From Thinopyrum elongatum (taxonomy: Eukaryota; Streptophyta; Magnoliopsida; Poales; Poaceae): a stretch of 64,000 bases of DNA. The translations under genes were made by a program, and so were the position numbers. The notes beneath the pieces are model-generated. The model had not been told where the DNA came from and did no database searches. It worked only from the letters and a program-made list of their open reading frames with translations. Below are positions 45,125 to 57,374 of the stretch, piece by piece (the first letter of the stretch is position 1; each line of letters starts with the position of its first letter). The stretch lies in NCBI GenBank assembly GCA_011799875.1, contig CM022302.1, positions 55,903,599 through 55,967,598 of the forward strand, given 5' to 3'.

Positions 45125-45325
45125 ATTTGTCCTGGTTCATAAGGCCCATTTGTCCCGGTTCGGGAACCGGGACTAAAGGGTCGGGACTAAAGCCCAACAC
45201 CTTTAGTCCCGGTTCTTATACGAACCGGGACAGATGGGGCTCCACGTGGCCGCTGCGGCGAGCCCAGAGAGGAAGGCCTTTAGTCCCGGTTGGTAACACC
45301 AACCGGGACCAAAGATCATCCACGT
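45125..45325. repeat. Left subterminal array of CACTA 2
   Basis: Units of TTTGTCCCGGTTC, GGGAACCGGGACTAAAGG and CCTTTAGTCCCGGTTGGT in both orientations, able to form stem-loops. Followed at 45340-45370 by T and G homopolymer runs. Confidence 0.85.
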
Positions 45326-45671
45326 GTCGCACTCCAGGATCGGGGTTTTGTTTTTTTTTTTGATGGGGGGGGGTGGGGGTTGGTGTTTGTATGGGTTAAT
45401 TTAGGGGTTTCATATATTGTGTTAGCTAGCTAATAGAGAGAAGTGTCCTCTCTTATCTCCGTGCTTGGTCGACGCTACGTACTATACGTATAGAGAGGAC
45501 TCGACACGCTAGATAGTAAGCAAAAGAAGGAAACCATTAAATACACAAGATCGTCATGAACATATACAGAGAGAAGTGATCGACCTCCTCCTTCTCCGAG
45601 AGGATGGTCGAACAACAAGTTTTCGTATATCTATCCGATGCTACTAGCTACATATATACAATATAAGATCC

Positions 45672-48600
45672 CTAACATCTGATGTCAAGTTCCACATGGT
45701 ATTCTCCGGCTGGATTGATGATGTGGTCAAGAAAGAATCCAGCCAATTCCTCTTGAATTGCCTTTAAGCGATCTTGTGGTAGGAGTTCATCCCGCATCTA
45801 AATGGTATTGATGAAACTAGCTAGAATCAATGGGAGATGCGCGGAACTAGCTAGTAGTACTTACTTTTGGGTGTGTAAATCGCAGATCCCTCGGCAGTCC
45901 CGGAACTTCTGCGGTGAACACTTTCCAAACCCTGCGAGACAAAGAAAATAATTACTTGATATCAGGAAATGAACAAAGTTGCCGATATGGTGTGATAATG
46001 ATCGATTGAACTTACTTCTTGAGCATTTCAGTCATGGCCGCATACTCCTTGGGATCTTTTCGTCTTGAGTCTAAGACGGTTACTAGTCCCTGGTCAAGCT
46101 TAATCTCTAGGAGAATAAAGTGGAAGCTGCGCACGCATGCATAACTCATCAATTACATTACTATAACCTCGAGTAATAAGGGAAACCGAATATGCAGAAG
46201 ACAGTAACACTCACTTGAAGTTGTAAGGAAAGAGTATTTTATCTTTGTTTTGATTTTTAAGCAACGATTGTAGCAAGTTGGCCTCGGTTTCTTTCGCATG
46301 ATATGTAACCGTCCATTCATCTATGAGATTTGTGTTAATGAACCCAATATCATAGATTTGTGCATTTCTGCATTCTACGATCTTCAATCTGCATAATATA
46401 GTGAGGATAATTATATATACATGCAATGAAAGAGCTGAGCTATATATAGAGACTTAATTACAGAAGTATAGTACTTACAGAGAGTAGCAAGTGATGATTA
46501 TTTTATCGAGGTCCTTTTGATTGAAAAACTGGAAGAACTCCTCAAATGGAACAGACAACAGATCAATTCCAACGAGGTCGTGCTCCTCTTTAACTCTCAG
46601 CGTCAAAATATCCTTCCCAGACTTGCAGGTGTCCATGTACCACTTATGGAATCTTCGCATCATCGTTGTTAGAGGAGGATCACCAGGTCTGACGAGAGGC
46701 TTCCCGTACTGGTATTTGTGTTCGTCCACCTCCATTGTATCAAAATGTGCATCGTCGGGCAGGTAATCACCAGGATTGGTACCGGGCAGCATCCCCGGTA
46801 GATTTGCGATGATATCGCTAGACACCTTGAGCGGGGGGCACGATTGGTTTGCCTGTTCGCCTAGCTGGGGAATTTTGTTCCCACTTCTTCGTTCTTGTAA
46901 CCTTTTGTCACTTGAAGTAGTTCCCGACCGGCGCGCTCCTTCCACTGCCTTTTTAAGAGCGCGGACATGGTTGTCATCCGGCAGAGGCGGTGGTTGTCGC
47001 TTCAGGTTCTTCACAGTGCGCTTCAATTTCACCGGATCCATCTTCTCCTCCGGAGGTGGATTTTTCTTTGCAAAAAAGTCCCTCACTTGGGCTATACAGA
47101 TCTCCGCGTTTTCCTCGTCGGTCATCTCGTATGGTAACTTCTCTAGAGGCGTGAGTGTCGGACCGAATCTGTATTGCCTCCAGCCTCTGGCTGTACTGCT
47201 AGACGCCGGAGCAGTCGGAGTGGCTGCGGCTGTCTTCCTTCATTGCTTACGAGGCGGCGAAGGAGGCGGAGTGCTATGACGCGCCGGAGCAGCCGGAGCG
47301 GTGGCGGCTGTCTTCCGCTGTTGCTGACGAGGTGGAGAAGGAGGCGGGCTGCTCGGACGCGCCGGCGCAGGCGGAGAAGGAGGTGGAGTGCCGCCACGCG
47401 CCGAAGCAGCCGGAGAAGGAGGCGGAGTGCCCTGATCACTCGCCAGAGGAGGAGGCGGAGGAGGAGGCGGAGTGCCCTGACTCACCGGAGGAGGAAGCGG
47501 AGGCGTCCAGTTCGGAAGGTTGATGAGCTCCTTCCGCCATAGACATGGAGTCTTCAGAGCAAGACCCAGCTGAGTCTCCCCTTCACCGGTAGGGTGGTCA
47601 AGCTGGAGCTCCTCAAATCCCTCCGTTATTTCATCGACCATCACAACAGCATAGCCTTGTGGAATCGGAAGGCAGTGAAAAGTTGCGCCAGGTTGAGGAG
47701 GTGTAACAGAGCCGACAGCCGGCTTGACTTTGAGGTGCTGCCATTGCGTCATAAGGTGGCAATCTTGAGCCTCCGTGATAGTATCCACGGGGTAGCTGGG
47801 AGCCGTGAAGTCAGGCTGCTGAAGGACCTCAGTGGAAGCCACGTTGCTTCTCCGCTGAGATGGAGGGGTAGCTTCTGGGGTAGCTCCGGCAGGTCGCTGG
47901 CTCTGAACTAGTAGTGCTTGTTCCTCTAGCGCTCGTACCCTTGCATTCAGCGACTGCAGTTCCATCTGCTCCACTTTCCTCCTCCTCTCCCGGGTTTTGT
48001 AACCGCCTGCGCTGGGAAACCCAACCTTCCACGCAACGGAGCTTGCCGTGCCTCGTGTTCGTCCTGGGTGCTCAGGATTCCCGAGGGCCTGTGTGAGCTC
48101 GTCGTTCTCTCTGTCGGGAACGAACGTCCCTTCCTGCGCTGCGGCGATATACTTCTGAAGCTTCTTGACGGGTATTTCAAGTTGCTCCTTCGTCCGATGG
48201 CACTTCCCTGTTTCAGGGTCCAAGGTTCCCCCAACCCCGAAGAACCAAGTCCTTGAACGGTCTGGCCAGTTCAATGTCTCTGGTTATACCCCTTTATCAA
48301 GCAGGTCCTTCTCAGCCTTGTCCCACAACGGCCGGGCTTTGAGGTAGCCACCTGACCCCGTGCGATGGTGATACTCCTTCTTTGCAGCATTTTTCTTGTT
48401 TGTCGCTGACATCTTCTTACTCTTCTCCGATGTCTTGTGGGCCACAAATGCTGGCCAATGATCTCTTATCTTCTCAAATTGGCCGATGAATTCTAGAGTC
48501 TTCCCTTTGTCGACAAACGTTGATTTCAACTCATTCTTCCACCTCCTGAATAGATCTGCCATCTTCTTAAGAGCATGAGCCTTGACCAATGGCTCTATAA

Positions 48601-49216
48601 CTGGCTTATCCGGACCCTCCTCTGGCGGTAGGGTAAAATTTGCCTTCAGCGCGGTCCAAAGATCATCTTTCTGTCTATCGTTGACAAAAGTCACTTGAGG
48701 GTCTTCGCTCTTAGGCTTATTCCATTGGTGGATGCTGATCGGGATCATGTCCCTAACAAGAACCCCGCACTAAGCAGAAAATGCTTCCTTGGTCCGGCTG
48801 GGTTCAATTGGTTGGCCATCGCCCTTGATTGCTGTGATCGTGAACCTTTCATCCTGGCGCAACCTTTTCTTCGGGCCTCGTCTCGTTACCGAAGTTTGGC
48901 TCGATCCGGAGGGCTAGAAAAGAAGAAAGAAGAGAGTTAATATGTCTACATACCAAAACAATTAATGCATCAATTAGCTAGTCAGCACAGGCTTAATTAA
49001 TATATATACCTCACCAGACTTTGCAACAGCTCCTTCCTCCGTTTGCTCATCGGAGCCATCATAATCATGTCCTTCCACCTCCATTGTTCGATCACCGGAG
49101 CCTGCTTCACCCTCTCCTTCCAGACCATCGGTGTCGTTGAGATACGACAAGATATCACCTCCGCCGAGGATTATGTCCCCCAACAACTGTTCTGCTTCGA
49201 TGTCTCGGTGCTCCAT
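45672..49216 (-). pseudogene. CACTA 2 accessory gene: Transposase_24-like with Ulp1-like C-terminus
   Basis: Six exons on the minus strand join in phase (49216-49010, 48913-46479, 46388-46215, 46126-46016, 45931-45865, 45797-45672; 1040 codons). Exon 1 starts MEHRDIEAEQLLGD and is acidic. Exon 2 carries a Transposase_24-type region (SIHQWNKPK, LNWPDRSRTWFFGVGG, PDRENDELTQALGNPEHPG), a coiled coil (about VEQMELQSLNARVRALEEQ) and a long Pro-rich linker. Exons 3-6 encode an Ulp1/C48-peptidase-like end (YDIGFINTNLIDEW, then FHFILL with the expected His and VTVLDSR with the expected Asp, ending EEL...GEYHVELDIRC). The exon with the catalytic Cys (CGYYVCE-type) is absent between exons 5 and 6. Three in-frame stops also break it: TAG 48770-48772, TAA 48284-48286, TGA 47240-47242. 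Ulp1-type domains cleave SUMO-like substrates; here activity is unlikely. Confidence 0.85.
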
Positions 49217-49536
49217 AGTTTCTGCAAATATTACAACATGGCAATTAATATACAAACATGACAGATGGATATATTTGTGCAAACGTAGACCTAGCTAGCT
49301 CAACGCTTCTACGGTTTGGGGTGGCCTCGACAACTCTTCTAGGGTTTGGGGGTGGCGAGAGGGGGTTGATCGACATCCCCCCTCATGTCGAAGTTACCGG
49401 AGTTATCTTCTATTGGTTTGGGTGGCCTCGAGAGTTTGTCGGGTAGGGGCGGGAGGGGGTAGGAGATCGACAACGCTTTTTTTCTAGGGTTTGGGTGGCC
49501 TCGAGAGTTGGTCGCCCGGTATATCGAGAGGGGGGT

Positions 49537-50870
49537 GAACATTTTACCTTAGTAACTTAGAAAAAAAATGTTATGGGGGGGGGTATATCGACCCCCCCCC
49601 TAGTCAAAGTTATCGGGGAGGGGCTATATCGACAAACGACATACAATAGCCACAACATATAAAAAAAAAGTTATCAGGGAAGGGGAATATCGACCCCCCC
49701 CCTCATGTTGAAGTTATCGGGGAGGGGTATATCGAGAGGGGGGTGAACATTTTACCTTAGTAACTTAGAAAAAAAATGTTATCGGGGAGGGGGTATACGA
49801 CCCCCCCCCCCCTCATGTCAAAGTTATCGGGGGGGGCTATATCGACAACGACATCAAATAGCCCACATACATATAAAAAATGTTATCAGGGAAGGGGTAT
49901 ATCGACCCCCCCCCCTCATGTTGAAGTTATCGGGGAGGGGGTATAATGAGGGGGGGCATTTCTTACCTTAGTAACTTAGAAAAAAATGTTATCGGGGAGG
50001 GGGTATATCGACCCCCCCCCCCCTCATGTCGAAGTTATCGGGGAGGGGCTATATCGACAACGCCCTACATATAGCCACATACATATAAAAAAAATGTTAT
50101 CGGGGAAGGGGTATATGGACCCCCCCCCCCTCATGTTGATTATCGGGGAGGGGGTATATCAAGAGGGGGGTGAACATTTTACCTTAGTACTTAGAAAAAA
50201 AATGTATCGGGGAGGGGGTATATCGACCCCCCCCTCATGTCAAGTTATCGGGGAGGGGCTATATCGACAACGACCATACAATAGCCACATACATATAAAA
50301 AAATTTTTATCGGGAGGGTATATCGACTCCCCCCCCTCATGTTGAAGTTATAGGGGAGGGGGTATATCGAGAGGGGGTGAACATTTTACCTTAGTAACTT
50401 AGAAAAAAATGTTATCGGGGAGGGGGTTAGACCCCCCCCCCTCATTTCAATTTATCGGGGAGGGCTATATCGACAACGACCTACATATACCACATACAAT
50501 AAAAAAATGTTATCGGGGAAGGGGTATATTGACCCCCCCCCCTCATGTTGAAGTTTATCGGGGAGGGGGTATATCAAGAGGGGGTGAACATTTTACCTTA
50601 GTAACTTAGAAAAAAATGTTATCGGGGAGGGGTATATCGACCCCCCCCCCTCATGTCAAAGTTATCGGGGAGGGGCTATATCGACAACGACATACATATA
50701 GCCACATACATATAAAAAAATGTTATCAGGGAAGGGGTATATCGACCCCCCCCCCTCATGTTGAAGTTATCGGAGGGGGTATATCGCAACGACATACATA
50801 CAAGAAAAAAATGTTATCGGGGAGGGGGTATATCGACAACGACATACATACATGGAAAAAAATGATTCCA
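49537..50870. repeat. G-rich minisatellite, period about 205-215 bp, copy 1
   Basis: Six or more imperfect units, each made of ATCGGGGAGGGGGTATATCG, a C9-C12 run with CCTCATGT, and GGTGAACATTTTACCTTAG. Within a unit the GGGGAGGGG core recurs three or four times. The G and C runs could form quadruplexes and i-motifs and are also hard to sequence. The following 50871-51117 is ATACATA-rich simple repeat. Confidence 0.85.
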
Positions 50871-51117
50871 TCTATACATACATAGCCACATACTATATAC
50901 ATGGAAAAAAAATGCTATGAAAAAAATACATATATAACAAAAAATTAATAGACATATGAACAAAAAATACATATATGAACAAAAAGATGCTCTGAACAAA
51001 AATTAATACATATATAACATCCATACATACATATAGCCACATACATACATATATACATTATATATATATGAACAAAAAAATTCATCATATTAATATGAAA
51101 AAAAAATCATCATATAC

Positions 51118-51405
51118 ACAGAGCCGGGGCGGCGGCGGCTCACAGCGGGGCGGCCGTGAGGGCGACGGCGGGGGCGGCGAGGGCGGCGACGGTGGGGGCG
51201 GCCGGGGCGCGGGGCCGGCCGGGCGCGCTCGGGGCGGCGGCCGGCGACGGCGACGGTGGGGGCGGGCCGTGCCGCAGGGCGCGGCCGGGCGCGCTCGGGG
51301 GCGGCGGAGGCGCGGCGGTGGCGCGACGGCGTCGTCGTGCGCTCGTGGCGCAGGGGCACGGGCATGGCGACGACATCGGCGCAGCCTGCGCGTCGGGGAA
51401 CTGCG
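51118..51405 (-). other. GC-rich block, copy 1
   Basis: Almost pure G and C with GGCGGCGACGG units; long open frames on both strands are Arg/Pro/Ala or Gly/Arg repeats. Possibly a CpG-rich leader or promoter piece of a captured sequence; no gene is called. Counterpart at 56695-56985. Confidence 0.5.
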
Positions 51406-51446
51406 ATGAAACTGAAATTTTTCACAAGTATTGCTTATATACACGA

Positions 51447-51665
51447 AGCATTGGTCCCGGTTCGTGACACCAACCGGGACTAATGACCCCTTTAGTCCCG
51501 GTGGTGCCACCACCGGACCAAAGGTCTCTTTTCAGCAGCCCAAGGGCGGGAAGCAGGGACCTGGCACCAACCGGGACTAAAGGGCGTGCATTGGTCCCGG
51601 TTGTGCCACGAACCGGTACCATGGACCCCTTTAGTCCCGGTTGGTGCCACCAACCGGGACAAAAA
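51447..51665. repeat. Internal subterminal-type CCGGTT array, copy 1
   Basis: ATTGGTCCCGGTTCGTG, CCTTTAGTCCCGGT and CACCAACCGGGAC units of the same kind as at the element's ends, but about 6 kb inside it. No CACTA terminus flanks it. Some units are short of single bases relative to 57035-57265. Confidence 0.8.
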
Positions 51666-52497
51666 GCCTTGTGCTGCCCGCCGAGATCGAGGCACATTTA
51701 GCCTAACCCGGCCTAGTAGAGTTGGGTGATGTATACTTCTGCATGTCGTTTGATACTTTCTGGCTACGCAAGTTCTGACTCTATTATCTCTATTTAGCTT
51801 AACAAGTTTTCGCTACTGATATGTGCTGTGCCACTGCTGTTGCTATCTGCTGTGGGTTTCTAGTCGTATCAGGCCTGTGCCGTAGGCGCATTTTTTATTT
51901 TATTTTGTTTTTGTTGCTTTATTTATTTTATTTGTTTCTACTTACACAAAATACTTACTGTTGCTATTTTTATTTATTTATTAAATTTTATTTTATTTTA
52001 TTTTGTTTCTACTTATTTATTAAAGTTTATTTGTTTTCTACTTATTTATTTTATTTGGTTTCTACTTATTTATTTATTTTCTTTTTTGCTTTATTTATTT
52101 ATTTTATGAAAATTCTTTTTCTTTTAATGTTTTGAAGAGAAAATACTTTGATAATTTTAGTTGCATAATTTTTATATAATTTTAGTTTCAATAATACAGA
52201 GGTTTAAAAAGTTGAAAAGCACTTCAAATGAACTCTAAGAGGTTGAAATGAGCATGATATCTTATTTCACCCACATAGCATGTGCTAAAAAGTTGAGAGG
52301 GTTACGGCAAAAACTGGATGCACTTCGTGTACAAAATGGACATCTCTTTCGAAGTATCAGGGTTTCGGACAAAAACTCACCTGTTACAAAGGGATTTCAT
52401 TTTTTTGAACTAATTTGAACTCCAACTTTTTGTGTGCTCAAAATGAACCATTCAAAGCCACTCATCAATTTTCAACCCTTTCTGACTTCATCTGTCT

Positions 52498-55066
52498 TCA
52501 CTTTTTCTTCGCTTGTGTCCTTTGCTTATTGCGCCGTAACCATGGATATTCTTCATCGCTTAACAGGGTGCTTGGGTCAGCCTTGACTTTGAGGAGGAAT
52601 TTCATGAAACTTTTCATAATCTTCAACATGTCTGTCTTACCCTCCACTCCCACGATGTCTCTTTTTCCTGAAAGAACTATGTGGCGCTTTGGCTCATCGT
52701 ATGATGTATTCGCTTCCTTATCTTTCTTTTCTCTCGGTTTGGTAGCACTGTCCTTCACATAGAAAACCTGCGCCACTTCATTGGCTAGACAATGGTTCGT
52801 CTATGTACCCAAGATTATTCAGATCCACTGTTGTCATTCCGTATGTGGCTCTACCTGTACCCCGCCGCTCCTGACAGATTGACCCATTTGCACTTAAACA
52901 AAGGGACCTAAAATCATGTCCGTAGTCAAGTTCCCATATGTCCACTATGTAACCATAATATGGTGTCCTTTCCCCTCTTGGTTGCTGCATCAAAGCGGAC
53001 ACCACAGTTTTGGTTAGTGCTCTTTGTATCTTGGGCGATCGTGTAAATGTATTCCCATTTATCTCGTATCCTTTGTAAGTCAATACAGTCGAAGATGGTC
53101 CCCTGGACAACGAGTACAACACATCAGAAACAGTGTTGTCACCTCTGAGATGTGTTTCCAACCAACTGCCGAAAGTCCTGATGTGTTCACATGTAATCCA
53201 GTTGTCACACTACTCCGGGTGTTTGGAGCGCAGAATGTTCTTGTGTTCATCGACATACGGGTCACCAAGGTGAGTTCTGTAGAACTGTGTAGTGTGCTTG
53301 AGACCAAGAATGCCCGTCCCTGCATATTATTGAGTCCCCTCCTAGCGTGCCTTTTCCAGTCAGTCTCCCCTCATACCGCGATTGAGGGAGACCAATCTTC
53401 TTAGGTCGGGAATGAAGTCACACAAACCCAATGACATCCTCTGTTTGATGGCCCATGGAGATGCTTCCTTCTGGCCTAGCGCGGTTACGGACATATTTCT
53501 TTAGGACTCCCATGAACCTCTCAAAGGGAACATATTGTGTAGAAATACGGGCCCAGAACGACAATCTCGTCGACTAGATGAACTAGGACGTGCGTCATGA
53601 TATTGAAAAGGATGGTGGGAACACCAGCTCGAAACTGACAAGACATTGCGCCACATCACTCCTTAGCCTTGGTATGATTTCTTGATCGATCACCTTCTGA
53701 GAGATTGCATTAGGAATGCCATAGCTTCACAAGGCTAATCGAACGTTTTCCGGTAGAAGCCCCCTCAATGCACACCGAAGCAGTTGCATCATAATCACTG
53801 TGGCAGTCATGAGACTTTAGGTACTGAAACTTTTTCTCTGCCATATTTATTATTCCCTTTATATTCGACGAGAAGCCAGACGGGACCTTCATACTGAGCA
53901 GGCATTCAAAGAAGATTTCCTTCTCTTCTTGGTAAGAGCGTAGCTGGCAGGACCTTTATACTGCTTTGGGGCATGCCGTCTTTTTCGTGCCAACATTGCA
54001 GGTCCTCCCGTGCTTCCGGTGTATCTTTTGTCTTTCCATACACGCCCAAGAAGCCTAGCAGGTTCACGCAAAGGTTCTTTGTCACGTGCATCACATCGAT
54101 TGAAGAGCGGACCTCTAGGTCTTTCCAGTAGGGTAGGTCCCAAATATAGATTTCTTCTTCCACAGGGAGCGCGTCCCTCAGCGTCATTCGGAACAGATAG
54201 TCCGCCGGGACCCTTTCCAAAGATTAGTGAAATCATTGACCATAGCTTACGTGATCACCGGTACGCATGGCGGGCTTCTTCCGGTGACTTGCCTCGCCTT
54301 TGAAATGCTAGCCTTTCTTTCGACATTAATGGTTGGTCGGAAGAAATCGACGATGCCCCAGGTACACATTCTTCCTGCATTTGTCTAGGTATATACTTTC
54401 GGTGTCAGCTAAACAGTGCGTGCATGCGTGTTATCCCTTGTTTGTCTGTCCTGAAAGGTTACGAGAGCAGGCCAATCATTGATGGTTACAAACAGCAACG
54501 CATGCAGCAAATTCCTCCTGTCTGTGCTCATCCCAGACCTACACCACGTTTCCATTCCACAGCTGTAAAGTTTCTTCAACTAATGGCCTTATGTACACTC
54601 AATGTCGTTGCCGGTTTGCTTAGGGCCTTGGATGAGTCTGGCATCATAATGAACTTTCGCTTCATGCACAGCCAAGGAGGAAGGTTATAGAAACATAGAG
54701 TCACGGGCCAGGTGCTGTGATTGCTGCTCGTGCTCCCCGAAAGGATTAATGCCATCCGCGCTTACCCAAACCATACGTTCCTTGGGTCACCTGCAAACTC
54801 AGTCCGTACTTTTCTCTCGATTTTTCTCCACTGCGACCCGTCAGCGGGTGCTCTCAACTTCCCGTCTTTCTTACGGTCCTCTCTGTCATCGCATCAACTT
54901 GGCATGCTCTTTGTTTCTGAACAGACTTTTCAACCGTGGTATTATAGGAGCATCCCACATCACCTTGGCAGGAACACTCTTCCTGGGGGCTCGCCGTCAA
55001 CATCACCAGGGTCATCTGGTCTGATCTTATACCGTAATGCACCGCATACCGGGCATGCGTTCAAAT
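52498..55066 (-). pseudogene. CACTA 2 transposase 3' half, duplicated copy, heavily frameshifted
   Basis: Minus-strand sequence matching 58123-60721: DUF4216 part (52498-53161, broken near 52777), DUF4218 and the second half of TNP2. The N-terminal third is missing because the copy ends at 55066. Many one- and two-base gaps break the frame every 100-400 bases, far more than in the partner copy. Confidence 0.8.
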
Positions 55067-55294
55067 TGTGATATATGTCCACCGCGATATAAAATAATAC
55101 ATAGACTTGTTCGGGCGAGAGGGGGTTGATCGACGTCCCCCCTCATGTCGAAGTTACCGGAGTTATCTTCTAGTGGTTTGGGTGGCCTCGAGAGTTTGTC
55201 GGGTAGGGGCGGGAGGGGGTAGGAGATCGACAACGCTTTTTTTCTAGGGTTTGGGTGGCCTCGAGAGTTGGTCGCCCGGTATATCGAGAGGGGG

Positions 55295-56430
55295 GTGAAC
55301 ATTTTACCTTAGTAACTTAGAAAAAAATGTTATCGGGGAGGGGGTATATCGACCCCCCCCCCTCATGTCAAAGTTATCGGGGAGGGGCTATATCGACAAC
55401 GGCATACATATAGCCACAAACATATAAAAAAAATGTTATCGGGGAAGGGATATATCGACCCCCCCCCTCATGTTGAAGTTATCGGGGAGGGGGTATATCG
55501 AGAGGGGGGTGAACATTTTACCTTAGTAACTTAGAAAAAAAATGTTATCGGGGAGGGGGTATATCAACCCCCCCCCCCTCACTGGTCGACGTTATCGGGG
55601 AGGGGCTATATCGACACACGCCCTACATATACCCACATACATATAAAAAATGTTATCGGGAAGGGGTAATATGACCCCCCCCCCCTCATGTTGAAGTTAT
55701 CGGGGAGGGGTATATCAAGAGGGGGTGAACATTTTACCTTAGTAACTTAGAAAAAAAATGTTATCGGGGAGGGGGTATATCGACCCCCCCCTCATGTCAA
55801 AGTTATCGGGGAGGGGCTTAATCGACAACGACATACAAATAGCCACATACATATAAAAAAATGTTATCGGGGAAGGGGTATATCGACTCCCCCCCCTCAT
55901 GTTGAAGTTATAGGGGAGGGGGTATATCGAAGGGGGGTGAACATTTTACCTTAGTAACTTAGAAAAAAATGTATCGGGGAGGGGGTATATCGACCCCCCC
56001 CCCTCATGTCAAATTTATCGGGGAGGGCTAATCGACAACGACCTACATATAGCCACATACATAAAAAAATTGATCGGGGAAGGGGTATATTGACCCCCCC
56101 CCCTCATGTTGAAGTTATCGGGAGGGGGTATATCAAGAGGGGGGTGAACATTTTACCTTAGTAACTTAGAAAAATGTTATCGGGAGGGGGTATATCGACC
56201 CCCCCCCCTCATGTCAAAGTTTCGGGGAGGGGCTATATCGACAACGCCATACATATAGCCCCATACATATAAAAAATGTTATCAGGAAGGGGTATATCGA
56301 CCCCCCCCCCCCCCTCATGTTGAAGTTATCGGGGAGGGGGTATATCGACAACGACATACATACAAGGAAAAAAATGTTATCGGGGAGGGGGTATATCGAC
56401 AACGACATACATACATGGAAAAAAATGATA
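55295..56430. repeat. G-rich minisatellite, period about 205-215 bp, copy 2
   Basis: About five units with the same GGGGAGGGGG and C-run composition as at 49537-50870, with fewer single-base gaps. Followed by ATACATA-rich DNA (56431-56694) and a second GC-rich block (56695-56985). Confidence 0.85.
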
Positions 56431-57034
56431 TCCATCTATACATACATAGCCACATACATATATACATGGAAAAAAATGCTATGAAAAAAAATACATATAT
56501 GAACAAAAAATTAATAGACATATGAACAAAAAAATACATATATGAACAAAAGAATGCTCTGAACAAAAAAATTAATACATATATGAACATCCATACATAC
56601 ATATAGCCACATACATACATATATACATTATATATATATGAACAAAAAAATTCATCATATATAATATGAAAAAAAAATCATCATATACACAGAGCCGGGG
56701 CGGCGGCGGCTCACAGCGGGGGCGGCCGGTGAGGGCGACGGCGGGGGCGGCGAGGGCGGCGACGGTGGGGGCGGGCCGGGGCGCAGGGGCGCGGCCGGGC
56801 GCGCTCGGGGGCGGCGGACGGCGACGGCGACGGTGGGGGCGGGCCGTGCCGCAGGGGCGCGGCCGGGCGCGCTCGGGGGCGGCGGACGGCGACGGCGTGG
56901 GCGGCGGACGGCGTCGTCGTGCGCTCGTGGGCGGGGCAGGGGCACGGGCGATGGCGACGACATCGGGGCAGCCTGGCGGCGTCGGGGAACTGCGATGAAA
57001 CTGAAAATTTTCACAAGTATTGCTTATATACACG

Positions 57035-57265
57035 AAGCATTGGTCCCGGTTCGTGACACCAACCGGGACTAATGACCCCTTTAGTCCCGGTTGGTGCCAC
57101 CAACCGGGACCAAAGGTCTCTTTTCAGCAGCCCAAAGGGCGGGAAGCAGGGACCTGGCACCAACCGGGACTAAAGGGCGTGCATTGGTCCCGGTTGGTGC
57201 CACGAACCGGTACCAATGGACCCCTTTAGTCCCGGTTGGTGCCACCAACCGGGACAAAAAGCCTT
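57035..57265. repeat. Internal subterminal-type CCGGTT array, copy 2
   Basis: Clean units of ATTGGTCCCGGTTGGTGCCA and CCTTTAGTCCCGGTTGGTG in both orientations, inside the element. Same motif class as 45125-45325 and 62445-62715. Confidence 0.82.
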
Positions 57266-57306
57266 GTGCTGCCCGCATCGAGGCCAAAAGTTTAGTCCCA
57301 CCTCGC

Positions 57307-57374
57307 TAGTTGAGAGAGCTCGAGAGTGGTTTATAAGCGCTGCTGCGCCCACTCTCTCGAGCTCCTCTCAACTA
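57307..57374. repeat. Inverted repeat (arms about 23-26 bp) beside the internal array
   Basis: TAGTTGAGAGAGCTCGAGAG pairs with CTCTCTCGAGCTCCTCTCAA across a 19-base loop that includes TTTATAA. Absent from the equivalent place in copy 1. Downstream, 57490-57800 is T/A-rich low-complexity DNA with no gene. Confidence 0.75.

Larger units (their letters stand above)
49354..55066. repeat. Tandem duplication in CACTA 2, copy 1 (indel-rich)
   Basis: From GGCGAGAGGGGGTTGATCGA to GCATGCGTTCAAAT, the same order of parts as 55114-60721: G-rich minisatellite, GC-rich block, internal CCGGTT array, AT-rich stretch, transposase 3' half. The two copies differ mainly by short gaps in copy 1, often one base and often in homopolymers. 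The segment 51690-51846 does not match its counterpart. Copy 1 is joined to copy 2 by 47 bases (55067-55113). Confidence 0.9.

Noticed and set aside
51085..51513. Arg/Pro-rich frames (also 56572-57033)
   Set aside because: Both strands open in a GC-only block; no domain, and duplicated together with repeats.
49354..56430. Regular spacers suggesting a CRISPR-like array
   Set aside because: Units are contiguous degenerate minisatellite repeats in a plant transposon; there are no unique spacers.
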